This document shows, piece after piece, positions 23,005-36,042 of a stretch of 64,000 bases of DNA. This DNA is from Nymphalis io (taxonomy: Eukaryota; Arthropoda; Insecta; Lepidoptera; Nymphalidae). The translations under genes were made by a program, and so were the position numbers. The DNA lies in assembly GCF_905147045.1 (NCBI RefSeq), contig NC_065913.1, positions 6,374,001 through 6,438,000 of the forward strand, given 5' to 3'. A model generated the notes under the pieces. The model did no database searches. It saw only the letters and a program-made list of their open reading frames with translations, and was not told the origin of the DNA. How positions within the stretch are numbered: position 1 is the first letter of the stretch; every line of letters begins with the position of its first letter.

Positions 23005-23175
23005 ATGAGTACTAAGATTTTAAGTCGCTTGTGCCTGTAGTTACGATAATAAGATATTTATTAGAGTTCACTACGAGTATTATAGAGAGCCCTACTCACC
23101 CTTCAAAACAGAACACAATACTAATCCCGTTTTGCGGTAGAATATCTGATGAGTAAGTACCTAACCAGGCGAAAA
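23005..23175 (-). mobile_element. Repeat D, degenerate reverse copy with an insertion
   Basis: TTGTGCCTGTAGTTAC, then about 40 foreign bases, then CACCCTTCAAAACAGAACAC and TTTTGCGGTAGAATATC. 23176-23885 holds nothing I recognise. Confidence 0.7.
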
Positions 23176-23885
23176 TTGTAAATAAAACAAAAATAAATAT
23201 TAATTTTATACGTTTTGAATGTTTTCTGAACACTGAGCATACTATCTAATTTATACCGCGATGCAGTTGGGCAGACGGCCTAACGCATCACCTTTTCCTA
23301 GAAACTACGTTAGCGTTAAACGTCACGTGCATTTAAATGGCCCAAGTTGAAAAAAAAATACATTTAATTTTAATATCGACGTAAGCCTATATATAACGTT
23401 CGATAATTATTGACAAGCAACCACAGACAGAAAAATGCAGTACTTCATGAAATCTTGTTTTTATATATGTCCGATATTTACCGATATCGATATACATTGA
23501 GCTCACATATGTATAATATTCGTTAAAAAGAATATATACAAGTTGATTTTTCCTTGAAAATCTATAAAATGTAGCAGTGTTAAAATATTATCATTTTATT
23601 TACATAAGTTGTTTGGGGTTACCGGCAGTATTGGTACTGTGAGACTAAAATAAGACCAACGAGTATGTACTGCTGATCAGATTGGTCGCTTTCGTTATAA
23701 ATTTACAAAAACTTATTTAGTACTGTCAAAAAAACATTGTTATAGCGCGATGTAAAATATATCTCACGCCATCTATTAACGAAAATATAAATTAAAATGA
23801 CATTTGGCACAATGAATTTCGATCTTGAACATAAGTATTTCATTGTCAATAACAATCAATTACGGTGAGTATTTAATAGCACAGT

Positions 23886-24185
23886 AGTCGACACGGTCCA
23901 GTGGTAAGAGCGCGTGAATCTTAACCGATAATCGTTGATTCAAACCCGCGCAAGCACCACTGAATTATCACGTGCTTAATTTGTGATTATAATTCATCTC
24001 GTGCTTAACGGTGAAGGAAAACATCGCGAAGAAACATGCATGTGTTTAATTTCACTGAAATTCTGCCACATGTGTATTCCACTAACCTGCATTGGAGCAG
24101 CGTGGTGGAATAAGCTGCAAAACCTTCTCCTCTAAAAGAGAGAGGAGGCCTTAGTCCAGCAGTGGGACATGATAAGGCTGTTACA
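23886..24185 (+). mobile_element. SINE family S1, near full length
   Basis: Head ACGGTCCAGTGGTAAG, altered B box TTCAAACCCGCGC, then the full body and the tail CCAGCAGTGGGAC. Confidence 0.88.
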
Positions 24186-25112
24186 ATTAAATATCAAATA
24201 AAAAGACTAGAATACTTTAATATTATTTTAATCACAATTAATCGTCAAATTCTTGTCCATATGAACAGAAATAATCACTCAATTATTCAATAATTATTGA
24301 TCCCTAACTAAGTACACAGAACGAAAACGAAACTTGGTTTTTAATTTTAATTCAATAAATATTTATATATTGATTTTCTTTAATCATAAATTAGAACAAT
24401 TACATTCAATTTCGATGTTTCACAACTGCTACATCGTCTCACTTGCACCACACTTCAACACGTCCATGGCAGTGCTTAAAGGAAGGTTTTTAAAATATCT
24501 ATACCGTTCTATATTTGTTACATTCTCTAAATTGAACTGGCGCCGATTATTTCTAACCGACGAAAAAGGATGAGGTTCTATATTTCACGCGTATTTCTCT
24601 GCATGTTCGGCGAGGTATTGAAAATGGTTTTGCCGAATTGAATAAATGAAAATGTATTCTATTGAGGTGGGTTACGATGTTGTGCTGTACATTTTTTACG
24701 TGCAATGTACATTTTTTTTTTATTTGGTGTACAAACTTGTTTAGTAGACCCGTTATAAAAATATGCCTTTCGAGTATTCTTTTTTTTAAATCTCAATATC
24801 ATTAAGATATAATTTGGAATTGGTTTTATTTATCATATCATTATTATTATTTGGTTGGAAAACTCATCTACACATTTGCCCAAATGAGGTGGGGGTATTA
24901 GGGGTCTCACCGGCGCTGAAGGCGCAGGAATACCTACTAAAAACTTGTGTTCTAAAAACACTGGGTCATCTGAATAGGCTTATAGATATTTATTCCTTAA
25001 AAAAGACAAAAAAGTCACTTGCATGAGAAATGTTTACAATTTTTAACGAACATATTATGTGGATTCATCATCCTTGGTAAGTATAATATTAATAATAATA
25101 ATAATGAATAAT
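24186..25112. other. Intergenic DNA, nothing supported
   Basis: Contains AT-rich open frames (for example 24334-24573 on the plus strand) without recognisable domains or splice context. I do not call genes from them. Confidence 0.5.
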
Positions 25113-25473
25113 AATGTCCTCCAGAACGATTTTAGCCACGGCGGCCAATCTCAAGAGAGATTAGCCAACTACGCAAGAGATATTATAGTGCACAAGTGTG
25201 TGCACAAACACAGGTGCACTCTATATTCACTAACTCTCATAATCCGATGGGACGGTAAACCGACACGACCGAAAAGAGTTCAGGCGCAGGACCAACGGCT
25301 TTACTTGCTTTCCGAGGCACGGCAGTGAACACAATTCCAACTTCTAAACTCCGGGCTGCTACTGAGAATTTTCTGACAGAAAAACCCAATAACTTTTTAT
25401 TGGCCCGACCTGGGAATTGACCCAGGACCACCGGGACTGCGGCCTTCAAGCCACTAGACCAAGAGGCAGTCAA
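25113..25473 (-). mobile_element. SINE family S2, full length
   Basis: Reverse copy from AATGTCCTCCAGAACG to CACTAGACCAAGAGGCAGTC, preceded by an ATAATAATA tract as expected at the 3' end of this family. Confidence 0.9.
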
Positions 25474-26123
25474 GTATAATTTTAATCGAAATATAAACAA
25501 GAAATATCGTTATGAGTATAACCAAAAAAAAAATGGTAAGCAATATTTATGTAGTAGATGTGTACATATATGCTTTTAAAATTAAAAGGTATGTATAACA
25601 TAATGTGCTAATTTTAATTTTAATGTTTAAATTGACACAAATTCTATTTATTGGGGGTAATTTGTTATAAAGCGCACCTTCGAAGGTAATTATTTTTATT
25701 TCGTAGTTTGATGTTCGGGAGTACCAACCATTAATAAATCCTGTTAAATAATATACAATGTGAGTATAATAGACGTTTTGTCACTTTTATAGTAGAAAAC
25801 CGAAATATCACATTTTTATGAAGGTCGTGACACTCCAATAGTATTTTCGGAGAGAAATAACATATTTTTTACGATTTGGACTTACATCTGATAAGGTCAT
25901 TTACCCGAATTTGTTTTTTACGATACGAACTTACTGCTTGTAATCCATTTTCTTATATTGCAGCGAGATTTATAGTTATTTATTTTGTAAGCGAAATATC
26001 AAATTTATAACTTATGCGTTTAATTAGTATGCTGTGTTGATTAATTTTCTTTTGTCAGAATTTCGATTCTATATTTGTGAATTAACAGTATACGTTTTAT
26101 TGCTGACCTTTATATATTTCACT

Positions 26124-26398
26124 AGTGGTAGAGCTTTGTGCAAGCTCGTCTGGGTAGGTACCAGCCACTCATCAGATATTCTACCGCAAAACAGCAGTAC
26201 TTGATATTGTTGTGTTCCGGTTGGAACGGTGAGTGAGCCAGTGTAATTACAGGCACAAGGGAAATAACATCTTAGTTCCCAAGGTTGGTGGCGCATTGGT
26301 GATGTAAGCGATGGTTAACATTTCTTACGATGCCAATGTTGGTGACCACTTACCATTAGGTGGCCCATATGCTCGTTCGCCTTCCTATTCTATAAAAA
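26124..26398 (+). mobile_element. Repeat D, full length
   Basis: From AGTGGTAGAGCTTTGTGC to GGTGGCCCATATGCTCG and an A-run. 25474-26123 before it shows nothing I recognise. Confidence 0.88.
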
Positions 26399-26471
26399 AT
26401 ATATAAAAAAAGTGTTGCCAATGATAATAAAGTAAATAAAATATATCATAATGTAAATGAAATACACCACT

Positions 26472-26590
26472 CTGCTAAATAAACTTCACCACGCTGCTTC
26501 AATGCGGGTTCGTGGATACAAATACATGGAAGATTTTTATCCGACACATGCAGGTTTCCTCACGATGTTTTCCTTCACCGTCAAGCACTA
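26472..26590 (-). mobile_element. SINE S1 fragment
   Basis: Reverse middle portion of S1: CCACGCTGCTTCAATGCGGGT, split by changes, then ACATGCAGGTTTCCTCACG. Confidence 0.75.
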
Positions 26591-26674
26591 TAAACAATAT
26601 ATTGTTTCCATCGAGAAATTCCCAGCCGTAGACTTAAGTTTAGAATTTATTCATTGCAATTTACACTTCCATGC

Positions 26675-26860
26675 TTTGGCAAGTACGTAACGCCGTTGGT
26701 TCTGCGTCTTTGATCGTCATTGCATCAGTATTGAAAGATTAGAGGGCACTATTGTTTCCACACACACTTGTGCACTATAATATGTCGTTGTCAAGTATCT
26801 TGAAAATAATCGGCCAGGAATCGTCCTGGCATCTGATCATCCTGGATATCGATCATGAAA
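26675..26860 (+). mobile_element. SINE S2 3' fragment
   Basis: Degenerate S2 3' half with CACACACTTGTGCACTATAA, ending near ATCGGCCAGGA. Confidence 0.65.
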
Positions 26861-27259
26861 ATTAAATTGTCTCTTTAATGAAAATTAAATCTTGCATGGA
26901 AATCTACAAATACTAAATTCACTACACAATATGATTGTACATTTAGTACTATATCTTATTCATAAGCGAATAATTAAAAACTTGAATAAATATATTCTTT
27001 ATAATTATTGTTGACTTTAACCCAGTATAAAAAAATATTCCATAAATAAAAACTTTTTACGAAAAAATAATATAAATGATTATAACTCTTCTTAATTATT
27101 CTTTAAATGACAGATATTATCAAGTTACAAGTTTGACATCTTCCATCAATATATATGTTTTAAGCAAGCAATTATTTTCTTGATAGACTATTTTGCGCTC
27201 AATTAGAGCAGGTATACGCCAGAAAAAGAAAAAAAAAGATACGCCGTTACACTTAGACA

Positions 27260-30200
27260 ATGGCTCGTAAGGGACAAGTATCTATACAAGATAATGTTGA
27301 GAATAATGAAGAATTTGAAGAATATATAAATGCTAATTTAAATAAGCTTATATGTAAGTTACGTGTCTAAATTTAATTCATGTCCAGTTTGCAAAACGCT
27401 GGTCAGAGCAAATTAACTTGTTTGGTTTTAATCTGTATTGTCATTGGTGGATAGCAGCCGATGTAACACTCGGCCAATGAGCGTTCAATGTTTAGTTAGT
27501 AATATTAAATAAGTAACTCTTAAAAATTTGGCTTAAATTTTGTATTTGGATAAGGTATTGTTAACATACTAACATAGTATTAAAAATAAATAAAATAAAT
27601 ATGTACATGCGTATATACAATTATTAATTAATTAGGAATTAGTCCCTCGTTCCGCTATTTAGGAGTTCATTGAACTCATATAAACGTACAATAGAATTAC
27701 ATATAAAGATACACATTAATGTACTTAATGTACATACATTAAATGACTATAAAAACATTATAAATTTGTTTTATTTGTAGGTATGGAAGTGTATTCAGAT
27801 TTCTGCGGTCACTGTCTAGCTACTGGTAACTCTATCCGGAAAGGTAAACTCGAAATAGGACAGGAGCGTATTTGTATGGTAAAGGTAAATAAAAATTATC
27901 ACATACTATACAACTCACCTTATGAAATACATGCAAATATTTTATAACCAGTAAACAGCTAGAAACACTTTGATTGCCTACATTAATAGTGTTGAATCAA
28001 ATTAATTCATTAACAATATTATTCAAATTTATTGTGTCATATCATTTGGCCATTGTAAAATAATTTGTAAAAAAGGGTCGTTTGAAGAAACGTAAAATAC
28101 ATTGTAAACATATTTTTTGCCGAACGGGAGGAATTATTCAGTTATTAAAAAATATATATATATTATCATATATGGTTGCTTTATAACGGTTTACCATATC
28201 TGGATACCTACCTTCACCCGCTGACTAAGTAGCCACGAACCCCATACTAGAGATAACGCTATGTGATTTCCGAAGTTAACTGTACTTTACCTTCAGGCTT
28301 TAGCGGACAATATTGATGCCTTAACAAGATTTAAGAACAAAAGTGAACCGACCTTCCTTTTTATTTTTGTAAGTAATCGACGCTGCGTTATTACTCTAGA
28401 GTTTATGACTAGTTAGAAGTATAATTTGAGTTAGGACACAGCCACGTTACTACCTCCTTGCTGTAGTGGTTAGATATAAGATCTGCGGTCGGTCGGTCGG
28501 TTCAGAAAGCACGTAAAGGCGTTGGTCCGCGCCTGGTCTCTTTCCGGTCGTGTCGGGCTGCCATCCCAAAAACCTGCACTTGTCAAATTAAAATCAACCA
28601 CAATGGTGGAATGAACTCCTCCTCTTAAGAGAAACTCTTTGTTTAGCAATGGTACATTATATGTTTCACAAAGGTGTCTGAAGTTTTTAATCAATGAATT
28701 ATAACACTTTTAGAAAGGTAAATTAATACGTGCTATGTTTGGAGCTAATGGTGTGGAACTGTGTCGTATTATAGAAGAAGAAATAGGACACATGCAGCGA
28801 GAGTTAGACACGGGTGTCGTAAGACCGAAACGAGAAATTCATGAATTATTACCGGAGGAAGCGGTACGAAATTTAATTTATTAAGTTTTTGTACGTTTTC
28901 AGCATCAAAAATATTATATTATTATATTGTTAAGTAAAAAAAGTCTGTTTTGGAACGAATCAATGGCTATAAATTATCCCCTCTAATACTGGCGGTAGTG
29001 AATGAGTTGAGAGAATTTATGGTTTTCACGTCATAACATTACAAAATAATATAAAAATTGAAGCTTTATACTTACCTATTTATAGTTTGAAAATAACACA
29101 TCCGAATCTCAAAATAACCTGAATAATATACTTATATAATTACTTCTCATGAAAATGTAATTGGATTATAGTAATAGTAACAGTAATAATAAAAAATATA
29201 AATTTCATAAAAAAAATTAAAATATTCTACAATGATAATTTGAACATTGCATATTAAATTGAAATAATGATATCAATGTGCCTTTTATTAATGTAAGCAA
29301 AAATCACTGTCCATAATGGCACCTAGAAACAAGTCGGTATTCGATATGCTACATTGTCAATTAATACATTATTATATGTTCTGTCGCCGAGTCGCCATTC
29401 TAACATCGCACTGTAATATCGTCATAACAATTAAATATTGTAAATTATATTACAATACATATATCTATACTCAATTGCCTTTCATTACATCATCCACAAG
29501 ACATTTAAGGCAAATTGGTGACCCCGACGTGATTCAGTCAGTTAAACGAAATTATAAGTGATTATAAAATGACCAGTGAAAATAGAACACCATCAGCCAG
29601 CACAGCATCCGAGTTAGCAACAGTCACATTGTCATCAAGAATCCCTGAGTTTTGGTGCGATTAAGCTCGCTTATGGTTTGTGCAATGTGAAGCCATATTA
29701 ACACCTCAAAAACTAAGCGACGAAGCGAAGTTCAACTTAGTCGTCACGAAGCTGGGAAAAGACGTAATACAACAAGTCAGCGACATTCTACTTCAGCAAC
29801 CCCAAACGAAGAAATATGACACCCTAAAATCGAGATTATTAGCAGTGTACGAAGAATCAGAAAATCGTCAACTCTTGAAAACTTTTGAGTGAAATCGACC
29901 TTGGCGATGAGAAACCATCTCAACTTTTGAGACGCATGCGAGATTTAGCCAGGGGGAAAATTCCCGACGAAACGCTGAGTATCATGTGGCAAGGTCATTT
30001 GCCAGCCGCAGTACGCTCCGTCCTTGCCATCACTGATGTAAAAGATTTGGAAAATTTGGCTACTATTGCAGACAAAATTATGGAAAATACAAGGCCTATT
30101 CAAATAGCGGAGGTTAGTAGTAAACCGTCGACGTCACCTTTCCGTGTTGCAAGCACAAGTGGCTCAGTTATCTTTACAAGTGATGGAATTGCAGAACATT

Positions 30201-33200
30201 CAAAGATTTCAACACAAAAAAACGAAATTATAATATTCATAATCGCTACCGATCAAAATCCCGTGGCCGTAATATGATACGACGTAAGTCACGGAGCGCC
30301 GATGATCTTTGCTACTATCATGCGCGATTTCGCCATAGAGCTAACAAATGTACAGAGCCGTGCGCATGGAATAAACAAAATACCCAGAACAAGGAAAACA
30401 AAATAAGGTGCAGTCAGTGGCGGATGTCTGCACCCTTTTACCATGCCACCGCCTTTGCGTGACCGACTTAAACAGTGGTCTACGTTTTTTGGTGGACACG
30501 GGAGCCAACGTTTCTGTTTTGCCAGCCGTTAAAAAACCCTACAGACACAGTGATAGTGACAGTTATAGACTTTATGTCGCGAATGGGAGTGAAATACGAA
30601 CATATGGAACTAAGCGCTTAGAGTTAAATTTAAAATTAAGAAGACCTCATGCTTGGAATTTTATACTCGCCGACGTAAAACAGCCTATCCTTGGTGCCGA
30701 TTTTTTAAATCACCACAAACTCTTAGTGGATGTAAATGATCGAAAACTTATCGATTCTGTTACGAGTCTAAACGTTATTGGGTTTATGGTAAATTGCAAA
30801 CAAGACACTTTCAAAACAATACAGGTCACCAACCCGTACTACGTTTTATTGTCAGCTTATCCCGATATAACAAAACCTATGTGTTACAAAAATGTAATAA
30901 TGCCAAAACATAACGTTATGCACCACATCGAGACTACTGGACCCCCTGTCTTCGCCCGCGCTCGACCTCTTTCCGCCGACAAATATATGAGAGTTAAGAA
31001 AGAGTTTGAATTCATACAAGAAATAGGCATATGTCGACCTTCGAAGAGTTGTTGGGCCAGTCCACTTCACGTTGTTGCTAAAAAGAACGGTGAAATACGA
31101 CCCTGCGGCGATTATCGCAGTCTTAATGCCATCACCAAGCCAGATAGGTACCCGATTCCGCGTATTCATGACTTTACATACCCACTGGCTGGAAAGAAGA
31201 TATTTTCCCGAATTGATTTACATCGTGCATACCACTTTATTCCGATGGCGCCGGACGACATTGAAAAAACAGCAATAATAACTCCATTTGGCCTGTTCGA
31301 ATTTCCACGAATGACTTTTGGCTTAAGGAACGCAGCCCAAACTTTTCAGCGCTTTATGAACCATGTTGTTTTTGAAGGTCTGGATTTTGTATTTAATTAC
31401 ATCGATGATAGCATTATTTTTTCAAACTCGGAATCGGAACATCGAATGCACTTAGAGACCGTTTTCAAACGTCTTAATCAATACGGCGTTACAATCAACT
31501 TAGCTAAGTGCGATTTTGGAAAAGCGAAAGTAGACTTTTTGGGATACCACGTACCTGAAGAAGGCATACGACCTTTGAGTAATAGAGTGAAGGTCATTAC
31601 AGACTATCCCAAGCCAAAAACAGTATCACAATTGCGCCGCTTTATGGGAATGATTAACTTTTACAGAAGTCATTTACCTAAAGCCGCTAAATACCATGCA
31701 ATTTTGAATGCATATTTACATAATACAAAATTTAACGATAGAACCCCAATCACATGGAGCAAAGACGCTGAAGAGGCATTTGAATTGTGTAAAAATAATT
31801 TAAAAGAGGCCGTTTTGCTGTCGCATCCTGTTTCCGGAGCACCTTTAGCTATTATGACTGACGCATCCAACACGTGCGCAGGCGCTGTTTTTCAACAAAA
31901 AATTGGCCAAAAATGGAAACCGCTATCCTTCTTTTCCTGCAAATTTAGCGAAGCTCAACAACGTTATAGTGCTTACGACCGGGAGCTACTATCTATATAC
32001 ATGGCTGTAAAACATTTTAAGTACATGATTGAAGGTCAACAAGTGACCGTATTTACGGATCATAAGCCGCTCGTGTACGCCTTACACAAAAAAGCTACGA
32101 GTGGCACCGATACACCTAGACGCCTACGGTACCTGGATTTCATAAGTCAGTTCTGTAAATCAATATCAGTACATTCAAGGCTCGCAAAATATCGTGGCGG
32201 ATACCTTATCAAGAATCGAACAGATAGACATGCCTTCGCCAATCGACTATACAGAAATATCCAAGGCTCAACAAAACGACGAAGAATTAAAATACTTGCT
32301 GAAATCAAAAAATTTAAATTTTAAAGCCATCGTATATCCAAATTGCAATGAACCGATATATTGCGAAATATCAAAAGAGTGCGCGCGCCCTTACCTACCG
32401 CATGACTATCGTATTACAGCCTTTAAAGCGATTCACGGAATTAGTCACAGTGGCACGCGCGCCACTAGAAAAATGATAACAAATAGATATTTTTGGAAAT
32501 CTATGAATTCGGACATTAACGAGTGGACAAGAGCCTGCGTTAATTGCCAAAAATCGAAAATTCAACGTCATACAATAACTCCACTCAGCTCTTTTCCATC
32601 TTGTAGCCGTTTTGAACATCTACACATGGACATTATCGGTCCATGTGTAGATCGGACATTAACGTATTGTCAAGGATATAGATACATACTGACTATGATA
32701 GACAGAGCGACTGGGTGGCCTGAGGTAAAATGTTTAAAGGACATCACCGCAGAAAGCATCGCACGCGCATTATATACTCAATGGATTACGAGATTCGGTT
32801 GTCCCTCCAAAATTACCACAGACCAAGGCCGCCAATTTGAATCAAATATTTTCTGTAAATTGGCAAAATATATGGGTATATCAAAAATTCGCACTACAGC
32901 TTACCATCCACAAGCCAACGGTATGATAGAAAGGTGACATAGAACGCTAAATACAGCACTGATGTCACGTAGAAATACCGAAAATTGGGTAAAGGAGCTA
33001 CCAACCGTTTTATTAGGCCTCAGAGCAAGCTTACGAGACGATACAGGCATTTCTGCCGCGGAAATGGTTTACGGCACTACTCTAAAATTACCAGGAGATT
33101 TTTTTGAGCCGTCAAAGCAAGCATCTCCGAATGACGAAACATTATTGTAAGATCTGCGTATGCATATTCGTAACCTCGCCGCCGTACCGAAGCGACCGCA

Positions 33201-35994
33201 CAGACAAGGAAATATATTTCTACACCCAGCCTTATCATCATGTACGCATGTATTTGTACGCTGCGACCATGTCACCAAACCCCTAACAACCCCATATTTT
33301 GGGCCTCATAAAGTCATTGAGAGAGGAGATAAATATTTTAAAATTATGATCTCCGATAATATAAAAACAATCTCAATCGATCGATTAAAACCTGCATTTC
33401 TAATGCACAATAACTCAGAAATACAATACGCTCCATCAAAGAAGGCTGAAGAATTCATAACAAATTCCAAAGTGCATAGCGGCAGCAGAGAGGGCCACGA
33501 TAACAATAACAACCAGATGCGAACCCGATACGGGCGACTCATCAAACCTACAGTGCGATTTATGTCTGCGTAAAAAAACTTCTTATAATTATTCATACTT
33601 TCATCTGACGACAACTAATTCGCTACGATTTCGTGTAACATCAAGATGGGAAAACCACAAAGCAAAGAAGAAATTATCATTGCCCAAAACGGGCAGGCAA
33701 ATCAGGCGAACACAAGCCTACTGCATAAGATTACGCATGATAAATTAAACCTTGCTAATCATCACGGCTGTCATCACTGTCACCTGTTTAATATGTTGGA
33801 GATACTGCAAACAAAAGTACACTAAGTACCTGAGAAGAGAAATCCAGGGGTTGCGCGCTAGCCGTAGAGATCGCGACCCGCCTCATCCACCTCACTCAGT
33901 GCCAACATACTCCGTGGCGTAAAAAGTGAACTCGTGTTGTACAATTAATAAATATGAATAAATAAATGTGCTAAAAATAGTGAAGTTACAATATAACTGT
34001 TGTAATCGTAGGTATATTGTGTCGTGTATTGTATCTTTAAATTTAAGAATATACCCATTTATATATAATATTTTTTTATTCTTATGTAAACATAAACTCA
34101 TGATTTACATTGTATTTTTTTTTTTAATATTTTTAAGGGTTTATTATATTTAAATTATAGGACATTATATTTCTTGTTTACACGATATACATTAAAATTT
34201 ACAAATTTTATTTTTGACGATTGAAAAATATTTTTGTTTTATATAAGTGTAGTAGGTAATTAAATTTTGCATTATATTTTGTTAATTTGTTTACTTTTAT
34301 AATAATATGTCATAATATGTTATTATTATTATTTTATTTTTTTTAAAGGAAGGGAAGTGTTGTGCCTACGTATTATCTTTTATTAATGTAAGCAAAAATC
34401 ACTGTCCATAATGGCACCTAGAAACAAGTCGATATTCGATATGCTACATTGTCAATTAATACATTATTATATGTTCTGTCGCCGAGTCGCCATTCTAACA
34501 TCGCACTGTAATATCGTCATAACAATTAAATATTGTAAATTATATTACAATACATATATCTATACTCAATTGCCTTTCATTACATCATCCACAAGACATT
34601 TAAGGCAAATCAATATTAATATAATAATAATAGGTATTATTATATTTATAGGCTAAAATAGAGGAAGACTTGAAACTTGAAGAAAATTTACGTGAAGCAA
34701 CTGATAGACTTCGTGTGTTGACGATTGCTGCGAGAAAGAAGCGAATCTGTGAACGTCTTGCGAAATACGTGAAAGACTTGAATTTCATCCTTTACTGGCC
34801 ACATTGTCATAAAGCTCATTTAGACTTATACGAAAAGTGGGATTTGATTAGTAAGATGTAAAAAATAGATAGGTAAAAGTAAGTAGGTAGTAGGACAAAA
34901 TTAAAGAAATTAACGAGTTGAAAAATAAATTTTTAATTATATTTTGTATATAATTCATCTTTTGCGTAGCGATAAAGGAAAAACTTGCTGGTTCTGATTC
35001 GCTCCAAAATTGCGAATTGTCTACTATGATTTTAGTTCGCCATTGTATTAAATTTTAGTTACAATAATAATAATAATAATACTTTATTTCAGATTAAACA
35101 ATCCATATTAAATTAAAATTAACATTAAATTCAAATAAAATTAAAAAATAATAACAAATAAATTAAAATAAATAATTAAAATTAAATAGATTAGTAACGA
35201 ATGCTTAAACTATGTTAGTACTTAATCCTAGAATTAGACCCGCTTCACATGTACACCATTCCAGTGTTCCCAGAAGTGACTGTCCAATTTACAAGCCAAT
35301 GTGCTGAGGAGGGTGTTGGTACTTTTCGAAGTTCTGCTCATAATGGAGGCGACACGCTTGCGTATTATAGAGAAAAAATCGTCCACGCGAACATCAGCGA
35401 ACATTGCCGACGCACTACAGTGTCGAGGTTTCCTCAACACCGCCCTCAACACATTGTTGTATTGGACGCGTAGGGCACTGTAGGCCCTCAGCGTATAGTT
35501 CGTCCACAGACTGCACGTGTAAAATGATTGGCAATATGCTCGAAACAGGGCCAGCTTTACAGGTGTCGTACACCGTGCAAATCTGCGAGCCAACATATTA
35601 CCTCGGACCGACAGAGCCCTACGCTCACGTTCAATGTCACTGTTATCACTGAGGTTTTCATTAACTATGTGACCAAGGTATCTGAAATCAGTTACCTGTT
35701 TCAGGGGTGTGCCATATAGTCTTATGTCAGGATTACAATTTATCGGCTTGTTATAAAAGTATAACGTTATATATTATGTTTCACTCCAGATATCCAAGTA
35801 GCTGCTAAAGAAACAATCCATATAACTGAAGAAGGTGTTAAGGAGGCGCTATACATGAGCGACGTGGATCCAAACGAAGCCTGCGTCTACGCTCTAATGA
35901 AGGACGAGGCTTTAGTTGTGTTGTTTAAGAAATTCGACAACGACGATCGTGATTTTGTCAGTTAGTATATTATATATTTATTTATATTTATATA

Positions 35995-36042
<48 letters not shown>

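Larger units (their letters stand above)
29277..34608 (+). mobile_element. Ty3/gypsy LTR retrotransposon inserted in intron 4 of the thioredoxin-like gene
   Basis: Bounded by direct LTRs and a 5-base target duplication ATCAA (29272-29276 and 34609-34613). A primer-binding-type stretch TGGTGACCCCGACG follows the 5' LTR, and a purine tract (AAAGGAAGGGAAG, about 34345-34357) precedes the 3' LTR. Gag-like, protease, reverse transcriptase, RNase H and integrase segments are in gypsy order. At least three stops and two frame changes break the ORFs. It lies in the same sense as the host gene. Confidence 0.93.

Noticed and set aside
24334..25026. Two open frames of 70-79 codons in intergenic DNA
   Set aside because: No recognisable domain, AT-driven composition and no splice context.
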